NCBI RefSeq assembly: GCF_030419005.1
Contig: NZ_CP106951.1
Location: 496,001-560,000, forward strand
Source: Eleftheria terrae
GTDB lineage: Bacteria; Pseudomonadota; Gammaproteobacteria; Burkholderiales; Burkholderiaceae_C
Direction of reading: 5' to 3'
Length of the DNA stretch: 64,000 bases
The notes under the pieces were generated by a model. It was not told the origin of the DNA and searched no databases. It was given only the letters and a program-made list of their open reading frames with translations. A program made the position numbers and the translations under genes. Of the stretch, positions 7,344-15,716 are shown in pieces. The first letter of the stretch is position 1, and every line of letters starts with the position of its first letter.

Positions 7344-9766
7344 TGCTGCCGCCGGCGGAGTTCTTTGGCATTCCGGTGCAACTTCAGGCCGTGGCGGCGC
7401 AGGTGCTGGCATTGCCCGAGCCGGTGCATGCCGAGCCGGCCGAGGTGAGGGATGCTGCGGGGCGGGTGGTGGAGACCATCGACATCCACGGGCGGCGTGA
7501 GAAGTACGACTTCGACGCAGCCGGGCAACTGATCGCCTTCGAGGACAAGGAGGGTCGGCGCTGGCATTACAGCCGTGCGTCCTGGCGCATGCGAGGTGCG
7601 GAGACCGACCCGCTGGGCCATACCACGCAGTACGGCTACACCTTGCGCGAGAAGGTGGCGCTGGTGGTGGATGCCAACGGCAACGAAAGCGGCTACGAGT
7701 ACGACCACAAGGACCGGCTGGTGAGCGTGAAGCGGCACGGGGTGCTGCGCGAGAGCTACCGCTACGACACGGGCGACCGCTTGGTCGAGAAGCGGGATGC
7801 CAACGGGCGCTTGCTGCTGAGCTTCGAGGTGGGGGAGAACGGGCTGCACCGCCGCCGCATCCTGAGCAGCGGCGAGGTCCATCGCTACCGCTACGACGCC
7901 CGGGGGCGATTCACTGAAGCGTCGACCGAAAGACACGCGGTGCACCTCGGGCGGGATGCGACGGGTCGCCGCACTTCCGACCTGCGTGATGGCCTGGGTG
8001 TGCAGCACGAGTACCGCGGTGCGAGAGCGGCTCGCACCATGTATTTCGGTCGCTTCGTGGTGGAGTACACGCACGGGGCCGATGGCGATGTGCTCATTCA
8101 AACGCCGGACGGTGGTTTGCACCGACTGCAGCATGCGGCCGACGGTTCGGTATTGCTGACGCTGGACAATGGCACCAGCGAGGCACGGCGCTTCGATGCC
8201 GAGGGCCGCTGTGTCGGGCGGGTGCGCTGGCAGGCAGGGCCGGCACCTTCGCCGAGATGGGTGCGGTACCACTACAGCGCAGCAGGCGAGTTGCTGCAGG
8301 TGGTGAGCAGCGGCGCTCACGCCTCGGCGCGGTACCACTACGATGCTGCCCACCGGCTGTTGGGTGAGACCCGTGACGGGTGGAGCCTGCGCCGCTATGC
8401 CTACGATGCCGGCGGCAACCTGCTGTCTTCGCCGACCTGTTCCGAGATGCGCTATGGCGAAGGCAACCGCCTGATGGCTTCCTCCCTCGGCCGCCATAGC
8501 TATAACGAGCGCAACCATCTGGCAGAGCTCAGGGCGCCGGACGGGTCGAGCACCACCTATCGCTACAACAGCATGGACTTGCTGGTGGAGGTGGCATGGA
8601 GCGGCCGTGAGGACGTCTGGACAGCGGAGTATGACGGCCTGTGCCGACGGATCGCCACATCCTGCGGCACGGCGCGAACCGAGTACTACTGGGACGGCGA
8701 CCGCCTCGCCGCAGAAGTACGGGCGGATGGACGCACGAGGCTATACATCTATGTCGATGCAGACGCCTTTCTGCCGTTCATGTTCCTCGATTACGCGAGC
8801 AAGGATGCGCCGCCAGACGCCGGTCGCCCCTACTTCGTATTCACTGATCAGGTGGGCCTGCCCGAGTGGATCGAAGACGGCGGCGGACAAGAGGTATGGC
8901 GCGCGGAAGACATCGATCCCTACGGCACCATCAAGGTCGCGGCCACGAGCACCATCGACTACGCAGTGCGGTGGCCCGGACATTATTTCGACGCAGAAAC
9001 CGGCTTGCACTACAACCGGTTCCGCTCCTACAGCCCTCGATTGGGCAGGTATCTTCAATCGGACCCAATGGGGCAGAGCGGGGGCCTGAACCTTTACGCC
9101 TATTCCGCGAATCCGCTCGTCTGTGTGGACGTGCTTGGCCTCAGTTGCGATGGAGAGGCCAGCGGCTCGGACGGAAAGGGAAACACGGCAGCCGGCCATT
9201 CTTCAGAGGCGCCTCCTCCCGCAGCACCTCACGCGCCGACGCCCCCGCACTCGCATGCAGACGGCTATCCGCCGCGGACTGCGGAGGCCCAGGCGGAGTG
9301 CCAGGCGGTGATCGCCACGATGGACAAGATGACCGGAAAGAAGACCCGCTCCGTGGTTTCCGTGATGACGCACGAGGACGGCACGGTATCGGTGGGGTTC
9401 TCAGGGGCGAGCAGCGAGAAAAACAGGAAATTCGCTGAAGACCTGCAGAAGAATCTGAACAAGGGGCACAAGCCGCCAAAGTACCGCGTCGCGCCGGAAT
9501 CAATGCCCACCGGCAGTTTGAAAGAGGTGGCGACGGGCAATGCCGTGGGGGCGTGTGCCGAACCCAGCGTCGTGAACGCCGCACACGGCCACCCGAGCCC
9601 CATCAACGGCATGGACACGCGCTGGCGCGGTGCCGGGGACAATCCTCATCCCTATACCGGCACGAATGCGGATGGGGCACCTGTCGCGCCTTCACAGATG
9701 GACCCCTGCGATACCTGCGGCGACCCGGACAACATCAGAGAGTATATGAATCATGCCAATAGCTGA
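5333..9766 (+). CDS. PAAR-Rhs polymorphic toxin 1 with C-terminal deaminase-like domain
   Basis: Large T6SS cargo effector of 1477 aa. The N-terminal ~90 residues include a hydrophobic stretch (VNAALGVVGAPFELLNTGLS). A PAAR-like spike tip follows (about 100-190, PLPSLGATVGSGSVGVLISG to RLGLDMTRHCNP). After an Ala-rich link comes the Rhs/YD-repeat shell (about 300-1270), closing with the core motif RYLQSDPMGQSGGLNLYAYS and DVLGLS. The variable C-terminus (about 1271-1477) carries C1408-A-E1410 and P1458-C1459-x2-C1462, the zinc/catalytic signature of deaminase-superfamily toxins of the YwqJ/BURPS668_1122 type. The target base is unknown. The start overlaps the TPR gene stop; the end overlaps the immunity gene by 14 bp. 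Confidence 0.93.
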   Translation: MTLPSEKLQPGAEEPAADPLIAPTGNSGVDALAGAVNRTAAPFQESPPPEQGSVGVASHWVNAALGVVGAPFELLNTGLSLLTAPFNSLVPGMPAAFLTVPHLGIPHAHAHPPSMMVPLPSLGATVGSGSVGVLISGIPAARAGDLGIAPTCGSFAPAYDVFTGSSNTFIGGSRAARLGLDMTRHCNPASMFGKLGVAMAAIGAAAGGLSAGAQAAGGNAGAAKMAAAQAAADAAIAAMSALLGKDPGIAPSMGALLLGNPTVLIGGMPLPDALDALAGAAGLLKAVKKVADAKAKKPPRHAENAKCDRPGHPVDPVTGACVNEFLDHQELGPGRFRWERYYDSGRCEQDGLLGYGFRHYYQRELRLLRTRAIYIDGEGRQYSFPRAEDGRYGGVLAGYELLQRDEHRFVVEHAVHGSMGFERESAEAPAARLVAVVGGGSRMHFGYDAAGRLAVVAEAGEEQVFEQSFWFTHDEHGRLTEIRRSRGHELASIARYAYDEAGCLRSWTDPLGAAMSHAYDEDRRMTRETDRNGFSFFYKYDAEGRCIASAGQDQVWRVQLKYEPGRTLVTEADGGRWVFMHNEVGTVTRIVDPYGGATERITGEDGRVLREVDSGGRVMEWLYDARGRNTGRRDRWGNVWPTKDEAPRLPNPLAHTVPSTSLALQWGRVEVLPPAEFFGIPVQLQAVAAQVLALPEPVHAEPAEVRDAAGRVVETIDIHGRREKYDFDAAGQLIAFEDKEGRRWHYSRASWRMRGAETDPLGHTTQYGYTLREKVALVVDANGNESGYEYDHKDRLVSVKRHGVLRESYRYDTGDRLVEKRDANGRLLLSFEVGENGLHRRRILSSGEVHRYRYDARGRFTEASTERHAVHLGRDATGRRTSDLRDGLGVQHEYRGARAARTMYFGRFVVEYTHGADGDVLIQTPDGGLHRLQHAADGSVLLTLDNGTSEARRFDAEGRCVGRVRWQAGPAPSPRWVRYHYSAAGELLQVVSSGAHASARYHYDAAHRLLGETRDGWSLRRYAYDAGGNLLSSPTCSEMRYGEGNRLMASSLGRHSYNERNHLAELRAPDGSSTTYRYNSMDLLVEVAWSGREDVWTAEYDGLCRRIATSCGTARTEYYWDGDRLAAEVRADGRTRLYIYVDADAFLPFMFLDYASKDAPPDAGRPYFVFTDQVGLPEWIEDGGGQEVWRAEDIDPYGTIKVAATSTIDYAVRWPGHYFDAETGLHYNRFRSYSPRLGRYLQSDPMGQSGGLNLYAYSANPLVCVDVLGLSCDGEASGSDGKGNTAAGHSSEAPPPAAPHAPTPPHSHADGYPPRTAEAQAECQAVIATMDKMTGKKTRSVVSVMTHEDGTVSVGFSGASSEKNRKFAEDLQKNLNKGHKPPKYRVAPESMPTGSLKEVATGNAVGACAEPSVVNAAHGHPSPINGMDTRWRGAGDNPHPYTGTNADGAPVAPSQMDPCDTCGDPDNIREYMNHANS

Positions 9767-10547
9767 TCCTTTTCCGGCAACGGGCCCGGTGGAGACACTT
9801 TTCGAACGGCTTGCCGACTATGTTTCGCGCTCCGACCCGCAATGGCGGCGCACGATCCGCGGCGCGAGCAGTGAAGATCTGGCCCGCCTGACACAGATGT
9901 CGGGGCTGCAGGACCTGGGTCGCCAGTATCCGCCGTCCTACCTCATCTATGCCCAGCATCTGGGGCAGGACGATGGCGGCCTCATCGCGCCGCCGCTGTC
10001 GCATCGCTCCATTGACTGGTTGCTTGGTCTGTACGAGGAAGCCGAGCAGTTCGAATACGACGAGATGAGCCCCGAGGCTCCTTTGGTCGGTAGCTTTGAA
10101 ACCGGAGATCAGCTGAGTCTCGATTTCAGGGACGGGAGTTCCGGTGAACCAGCGGTGTACGTCACCTCGTATGGCGAGTTCATCAGCTTCTATGCGGAGT
10201 CGTGGGAGAAGCTGCTGTTCCAGCATGCGAGCCTGCGAGCACAGCGGCGGCAGTTCCCGGTCACGCTGTCGTTCAGTGCGAGTCAGGCCGGGCTGCGTTC
10301 GGCGCTGGGCAGCCGCGGCGGTTCTGCGGCCGAGGTGCTTTCCCAGCTTGCCGAGCAGGAAGGGCTGATGCCGGCCTGGTTCAACGACCGGGCTCACTTC
10401 TGTGCGGCCGCCTCCGATGTGCAGGTCTGGACCAAGCTGCCGGAGGAAGGAGGCATCGTGATCGTCGCCTCCGGTGCGGCTCGCGAACGGGTGGATGGCA
10501 TGGCCCAGCGCCTGGCTGCGCAGCTGGGGGCAGAGCCTACCCGCTGA
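9753..10547 (+). CDS. SUKH (SMI1/KNR4)-type immunity protein for Rhs toxin 1
   Basis: 264-aa acidic protein starting inside the 3' end of the Rhs 1 gene (14-bp overlap). The N-terminal half reads like SUKH domains (LGRQYPPSYLIYAQHLGQDD). The following part has the family-like stretch SFETGDQLSLDFRDGSSGEP, then TSYGEFISFYAESWEKLL. SUKH proteins are common immunity partners of deaminase and nuclease toxins. Position directly after the toxin module and overlap with it support toxin neutralisation in the cytoplasm. The C-terminal 90 residues are an additional domain I cannot name. The pairing with the deaminase is inferred. Confidence 0.72.
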   Translation: MPIADPFPATGPVETLFERLADYVSRSDPQWRRTIRGASSEDLARLTQMSGLQDLGRQYPPSYLIYAQHLGQDDGGLIAPPLSHRSIDWLLGLYEEAEQFEYDEMSPEAPLVGSFETGDQLSLDFRDGSSGEPAVYVTSYGEFISFYAESWEKLLFQHASLRAQRRQFPVTLSFSASQAGLRSALGSRGGSAAEVLSQLAEQEGLMPAWFNDRAHFCAAASDVQVWTKLPEEGGIVIVASGAARERVDGMAQRLAAQLGAEPTR

Positions 10548-10648
10548 AATGGCACTGCTCGCCGATTGAAAGCCGCAGGCCCGTGGTTTGGTTTTTCTTC
10601 AGTTTGACGAGGTAAGCGGGTTCGGTGCTTGGCACCTGCTTTGTAGAA

Positions 10649-12660
10649 CATGACCCTTCCCAGCGAGAAACTCCAACCCGGGGCGGAGGAGCCGGCCGCC
10701 GACCCGCTGATTGCGCCCACCGGCAACAGCGGCGTGGACGCATTGGCCGGCGCGGTGAACCGCACGGCCGCACCGTTCCAGGAGAGCCCGCCGCCGGAGC
10801 AGGGCAGCGTGGGCGTGGCCAGCCATTGGGTGAACGCGGCGCTGGGTGTGGTGGGCGCGCCGTTCGAGCTGCTGAACACCGGGCTGTCGCTGCTGACGGC
10901 GCCGTTCAACTCGCTGGTGCCTGGGATGCCGGCGGCGTTTCTCACGGTGCCGCACCTGGGCATTCCGCATGCGCATGCGCACCCGCCGAGCATGATGGTG
11001 CCGCTGCCCAGCCTGGGGGCGACGGTGGGCTCGGGCAGCGTGGGGGTGCTGATCTCCGGCATCCCGGCGGCGCGGGCAGGTGACCTGGGCATTGCGCCGA
11101 CCTGCGGCAGCTTTGCGCCGGCCTATGACGTGTTCACCGGATCGAGCAACACCTTCATTGGCGGCTCGCGGGCGGCGCGGCTGGGGCTGGACATGACCCG
11201 GCACTGCAACCCGGCGTCGATGTTCGGCAAGCTGGGGGTGGCGATGGCGGCCATCGGCGCGGCGGCCGGGGGGCTGTCGGCCGGGGCGCAGGCGGCCGGC
11301 GGCAATGCCGGGGCGGCGAAGATGGCCGCGGCCCAGGCGGCGGCCGATGCGGCCATTGCGGCGATGAGCGCCTTGCTGGGCAAGGACCCCGGCATTGCGC
11401 CGAGCATGGGTGCCCTGCTGCTGGGCAACCCGACGGTGCTGATCGGCGGCATGCCGCTGCCCGATGCGCTGGACGCGCTGGCCGGTGCGGCGGGGTTGCT
11501 GAAGGCGGTGAAGAAGGTGGCCGATGCCAAGGCCAAGAAGCCGCCGCGGCATGCCGAGAACGCCAAGTGCGACCGCCCGGGCCACCCGGTGGACCCGGTG
11601 ACGGGGGCCTGCGTCAACGAGTTCCTGGACCATCAGGAGCTGGGGCCCGGGCGCTTCCGCTGGGAGCGCTACTACGACAGCGGGCGCTGCGAGCAGGACG
11701 GGCTGCTGGGCTACGGCTTCCGGCACTACTACCAGCGCGAGCTGCGGCTGCTGCGCACACGGGCGATCTACATCGACGGCGAAGGCCGGCAGTACAGCTT
11801 CCCACGGGCCGAGGACGGCCGCTATGGCGGGGTGCTGGCCGGCTACGAGCTGCTGCAGCGAGATGAGCACCGCTTCGTGGTGGAGCACGCGGTGCACGGC
11901 AGCATGGGCTTCGAGCGCGAGTCGGCCGAGGCGCCGGCGGCGCGGCTGGTGGCCGTGGTGGGTGGGGGCAGCCGCATGCACTTCGGCTATGACGCGGCCG
12001 GACGGCTGGCGGTGGTGGCCGAAGCGGGCGAGGAGCAGGTGTTCGAGCAGAGCTTCTGGTTCACGCACGACGAGCATGGCCGCTTGACCGAGATCCTGCG
12101 CTCGCGCGGGCACGAGCTGGCGAGCATCGCGCGCTATGCCTACGACGAGGCTGGCTGCCTGCGCAGCTGGACCGACCCGCTGGGCGCCGCGATGAGCCAC
12201 GCCTACGACGAAGACCGGCGCATGACGCGCGAGACCGACCGCAACGGCTTCTCGTTCTTCTACAAGTACGACGCCGAGGGCCGCTGCATCGCCAGTGCCG
12301 GGCAGGACCAGGTCTGGCGCGTGCAGCTCAAGTACGAGCCCGGGCGCACGCTGGTGACGGAGGCCGACGGCGGGCGCTGGGTGTTCATGCACAACGAGGT
12401 GGGCACGGTCACGCGCATCGTGGACCCGTATGGCGGAGCGACCGAGCGCATCACCGGGGAAGACGGCCGCGTGCTGCGGGAGGTGGATTCCGGCGGGCGA
12501 GTGATGGAGTGGTTGTACGACGCGCGGGGCCGCAACACCGGGCGCCGCGACCGCTGGGGGAATGTGTGGCCGACGAAGGACGAGGCGCCGAGGCTGCCCA
12601 ATCCACTGGCGCACACGGTGCCGAGCACGTCGCTGGCCCTGCAGTGGGGCAGGGTGGAGG
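10649..12660 (+). repeat. 2.0-kb direct repeat, copy 2 (front of Rhs 2)
   Basis: Partner of 5332-7343, offset 5317 bp throughout. Near-identity ends inside the YD-repeat shell, not at the shell/toxin junction. Confidence 0.93.
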
Positions 12661-15029
12661 ACCTGCCGCCGGCGGAGTTCTTCGGCATTCCGGTGCCCTT
12701 GCAGACGATGGCCGCGCAGGTGCTGGCATTGCCCGAGCCGGTGCATGCCGAGCCGGTGGTGGAGCGTGATGCCGCTGGGCGCATCGTGGCCACGGTCGAT
12801 GTGCACGATGGCCAAGAATCGTTCGAGCGTGATGCCGCCGGCTATCTCTCGGCCTTCGAAGACAAGGACGGCCGGCGCTGGTGCTATGCCCTGTCTTCCT
12901 GGCGCCTGCCTGGCTTGGAGACGAACCCGCTCGGCCACACCGTGCAGTATGGGTACACGCTGCGCGAGCAGACGGCGCTTGTCGTGGACGCCAATGGCAA
13001 CGAAAGCAGGTATGAGTACGACCACAAGGGGCGCCTCACCGGCGTGATCCGCCATGGCGTGGTACGCGAGACCTACCGCTACGACGGCGGTGACCGGCTG
13101 ATCGAGAAACGGGATGCCAACGGCCAGCTGCTGCTCAGTTTCCAGGTGGGCGAGAACGGGCTGCACCACCGGCGTGTCCTCAGCAGCGGTGAGGTCCATC
13201 GCTACTGCCATGACGACCGTGGCCGGATCACCGAAGCATCGACCGAGAAGCACCAAGTGCGCATTGACCGCGACGCCTGGGGGCGGCGCACATCCGACAC
13301 CCGCGACGGCGTCGGGGTTCAGCACGAGTACCAGGGACGGGCCCTGAAACGGACCGCCTACCTCGGCCGCTTTGCGGTCGAGTATCACCGGGCGCCGGAC
13401 GGCGAGGTGCTGATCTGCACGCCGGACGGCGGTATCCACCGGCTGCAGCGCGACCCCGACGGCTCAGTGCTGATGACGCTGGACAACGGGACCAGCGAGG
13501 TCCGGCGCTTCGACCACAACGGCCGATGCGTGGGCCGCTTGCGCTGGCGGGATGAGTGCGCGGACACCGGCCATTGGGTGCGCTACCAATACAGTGCGGC
13601 GGGCGAACTGCTGCGGGTGGTGAGCAGCGGTGCCGAAAGCACCTCGCAGTATCACTATGACGCCAGCCACCGCTTGATTGCCGAGACGCGCGATGGTTGG
13701 CCAGTGCGGCGCTATCAATATGATGCTGGCGGCAATCTGCTGACCTCTCCCACCTGCGCAGAGATGCGATACACCGGCGGCAACCGGCTGCTGGAATCCA
13801 CGCTGGGACGCCATCTCTACAACGAGCGCAACCACCTGGCCGAGACCGTCGCTGCCGGTGGACAGCGCACCACCTATCACTACGACAGCATGGATCTGCT
13901 GGCCCGGGTGACATGGAGCGATCGCAAGGACGGCTGGGCGGCTGAATACGACGGTTTGTGCCGCCGGGTTGCGAAAACCCTTGGCGAAGCCCGGACGGAA
14001 TATTACTGGGATGGCGACCGGTTGGGCGCGGAGGTCGGTCCGCAGGGACAACTGCGGCTCTATATCTATGTGAATGAGCAGGCGCTTCTTCCATTCATGG
14101 TGCTCGACTACCCGTCCTTGGACGCAGCAGCGGATACTGGGCGCGCCTACTACATTTTCACCGACCAGAGCGGCCTGCCAGAGTTCATCGAGGACGCCAA
14201 CGGAGACGATGCGTGGCGAGCGGACGATATCGATCCATATGGAAGCATACGGCCCTCCAAAGACAATCGGATTGAATACGACCTGCGCTGGCCGGGGCAT
14301 TTCGAGGACAGGGATGTCGGGCTGCACTACAACCGCTTCCGTTTCTACAGCCCGAAGCTGGGGAGATATCTGCAGTCCGACCCGATCGGGCAGTCGGGGG
14401 GCTTGAATCTATATGCCTATACGGCGAACCCGCTGACTCAGGTCGACGTGTTCGGCTTGAGCTGCGAGGATGGCGGAGCGGGCGATGGGGAGCATGCCGA
14501 CGCAAGTGGCCCAGTGGCAGAAAGACCGCCGCACGGAATCCCGATACAGCAACGCATCGATGAAGGCTTCAGCGTTCCCGAGCGCGCCAGGGAAAATCCC
14601 GACAATTATTACTACGATCCCGAAGCGTCGCGCTACAAGCGCATTGGCGGTGAGGATGGCGATAATCTCTTCGAGCGCGGTTCATTCCGCACCGATGCTC
14701 GACGGCGCGCGGAGCGGCGGGCTCCAAAGAATGAAGACGGGGAAATGATCTGCGAGACCTGCGGCAATGTCATTCCCGACAAGATTACCGTGGACACCCG
14801 CAACGGCCCGATCGAGCGCGTCGGGTACGACCTGGACCATTTCCCGGACACCTGGGCAGAGCGGGTGGACAACCTGAAGGAGCGGCAGGCGGCGGGCGAG
14901 GACATCGACCGCGAGACCGTGCTGGACGAATACAATCGCGACCTCCGGGTGCAGTGCCCGCCCTGCAATGTGAGTCATGAATTCGAAGGCATCCCCGGCC
15001 GATACAGAACAGGAGATACTGATGAGTGA
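10650..15029 (+). CDS. PAAR-Rhs polymorphic toxin 2 with C-terminal HNH nuclease
   Basis: 1459-aa paralogue of Rhs 1. Residues 1-670 are almost identical to it (PAAR-like tip and first part of the YD shell), while the second half of the shell is clearly diverged. The core closes with RYLQSDPIGQSGGLNLYAYT and DVFGLS. The toxin part (about 1271-1459) has C1368-x2-C1371, Y1393-D-L-D1396-H1397, then C1436-x2-C1439-N and H1443. This is a zinc-ribbon HNH/Endo VII-type DNase pattern. It probably cleaves DNA in the recipient. The ATG at 10650 lacks a Shine-Dalgarno site because the duplicated block begins at the start codon. The stop overlaps the next gene by 8 bp. Confidence 0.93.
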   Translation: MTLPSEKLQPGAEEPAADPLIAPTGNSGVDALAGAVNRTAAPFQESPPPEQGSVGVASHWVNAALGVVGAPFELLNTGLSLLTAPFNSLVPGMPAAFLTVPHLGIPHAHAHPPSMMVPLPSLGATVGSGSVGVLISGIPAARAGDLGIAPTCGSFAPAYDVFTGSSNTFIGGSRAARLGLDMTRHCNPASMFGKLGVAMAAIGAAAGGLSAGAQAAGGNAGAAKMAAAQAAADAAIAAMSALLGKDPGIAPSMGALLLGNPTVLIGGMPLPDALDALAGAAGLLKAVKKVADAKAKKPPRHAENAKCDRPGHPVDPVTGACVNEFLDHQELGPGRFRWERYYDSGRCEQDGLLGYGFRHYYQRELRLLRTRAIYIDGEGRQYSFPRAEDGRYGGVLAGYELLQRDEHRFVVEHAVHGSMGFERESAEAPAARLVAVVGGGSRMHFGYDAAGRLAVVAEAGEEQVFEQSFWFTHDEHGRLTEILRSRGHELASIARYAYDEAGCLRSWTDPLGAAMSHAYDEDRRMTRETDRNGFSFFYKYDAEGRCIASAGQDQVWRVQLKYEPGRTLVTEADGGRWVFMHNEVGTVTRIVDPYGGATERITGEDGRVLREVDSGGRVMEWLYDARGRNTGRRDRWGNVWPTKDEAPRLPNPLAHTVPSTSLALQWGRVEDLPPAEFFGIPVPLQTMAAQVLALPEPVHAEPVVERDAAGRIVATVDVHDGQESFERDAAGYLSAFEDKDGRRWCYALSSWRLPGLETNPLGHTVQYGYTLREQTALVVDANGNESRYEYDHKGRLTGVIRHGVVRETYRYDGGDRLIEKRDANGQLLLSFQVGENGLHHRRVLSSGEVHRYCHDDRGRITEASTEKHQVRIDRDAWGRRTSDTRDGVGVQHEYQGRALKRTAYLGRFAVEYHRAPDGEVLICTPDGGIHRLQRDPDGSVLMTLDNGTSEVRRFDHNGRCVGRLRWRDECADTGHWVRYQYSAAGELLRVVSSGAESTSQYHYDASHRLIAETRDGWPVRRYQYDAGGNLLTSPTCAEMRYTGGNRLLESTLGRHLYNERNHLAETVAAGGQRTTYHYDSMDLLARVTWSDRKDGWAAEYDGLCRRVAKTLGEARTEYYWDGDRLGAEVGPQGQLRLYIYVNEQALLPFMVLDYPSLDAAADTGRAYYIFTDQSGLPEFIEDANGDDAWRADDIDPYGSIRPSKDNRIEYDLRWPGHFEDRDVGLHYNRFRFYSPKLGRYLQSDPIGQSGGLNLYAYTANPLTQVDVFGLSCEDGGAGDGEHADASGPVAERPPHGIPIQQRIDEGFSVPERARENPDNYYYDPEASRYKRIGGEDGDNLFERGSFRTDARRRAERRAPKNEDGEMICETCGNVIPDKITVDTRNGPIERVGYDLDHFPDTWAERVDNLKERQAAGEDIDRETVLDEYNRDLRVQCPPCNVSHEFEGIPGRYRTGDTDE

Positions 15030-15591
15030 TTACGGCGCTGCCTTTTACGACCACTTTTCCCGCTTCATTGGGGCGCCGAAGGCGCGGCAGGTTTTCAGGC
15101 AGAGCGAGGAGGCACCATCCATTCAGATCCTGAGATACGAGAAGGTGTTCCCGGGGTGTGCGGTCTCCAATTCGCTTGGCTTGAGCCGTTACGAAGAGGT
15201 GATCGGAGAGGTCGCGGAAGTCACGCTGGTGACCGACGCGGCCATCGAGGCGAGCGAGCGTATCCTCGCCAATGCCCTGTTCTTCATCGTGCAAAACAGG
15301 ATCCAGATGGATCGTGGAATGTCGATTGCGGGGGTGTCGAAAATCGATCCTGGTTTTGCCAAGGAATTCGACAAGGAGGCGCTGTATTTCACGATTCCCT
15401 ATGCGTTTCCGATGGGATACGAGAAGGTGAAACTGCCGGCACCGGGGACGGAAGGGTTTGTCTACTCCGCCATGTTCGTTTCCAGGGCCGAGCACGATTT
15501 CGTGATGGCCCACGGCGCGGACGCCTTCGAGGATCTGCTTGAGAAGAAGGGTGTCGATCCTTTCGACATCAAGAGGGCTTCGGTAGTGTGA
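15022..15591 (+). CDS. SuFu-domain-like immunity protein for Rhs toxin 2
   Basis: 189-aa protein. I chose ATG 15022 because AGGAG lies 6-7 bp upstream; the frame is open further up but inside the toxin gene. The sequence resembles the Suppressor-of-fused family used as bacterial immunity proteins. It has an early strand pair (IQILRYEKVFPGCAVSNSLG), a central helix (SERILANALFFIVQ), the stretch FTIPYAFPMGYEKVKLPAPG, and a tail ending FEDLLEKKGVDPFDIKRASV. The 8-bp overlap with the HNH toxin gene points to it as the cognate antidote. Family call from pattern memory; pairing inferred. Confidence 0.72.
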   Translation: MSDYGAAFYDHFSRFIGAPKARQVFRQSEEAPSIQILRYEKVFPGCAVSNSLGLSRYEEVIGEVAEVTLVTDAAIEASERILANALFFIVQNRIQMDRGMSIAGVSKIDPGFAKEFDKEALYFTIPYAFPMGYEKVKLPAPGTEGFVYSAMFVSRAEHDFVMAHGADAFEDLLEKKGVDPFDIKRASVV

Positions 15592-15716
15592 ACCGCGCTG
15601 CGGCCCATATCAGCGTCTGCGGCGACCCGGGCTCCACCGGCGCCAGCACCTCGCCGAATGGGCATGGTCGGGACAAGGCGGAGCCGCCGGACGCCACGGA
15701 TTGCCGCTGACGCGGC

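Noticed and set aside
9046..9150. The Rhs core end has D-V-L-G / D-V-F-G instead of the textbook D-P-x-G, hinting at a dead self-cleavage site.
   Set aside because: The same variant is in both copies and, as I recall, is common in Rhs proteins of this group; the upstream SDPxG part is intact, so loss of cleavage cannot be claimed.
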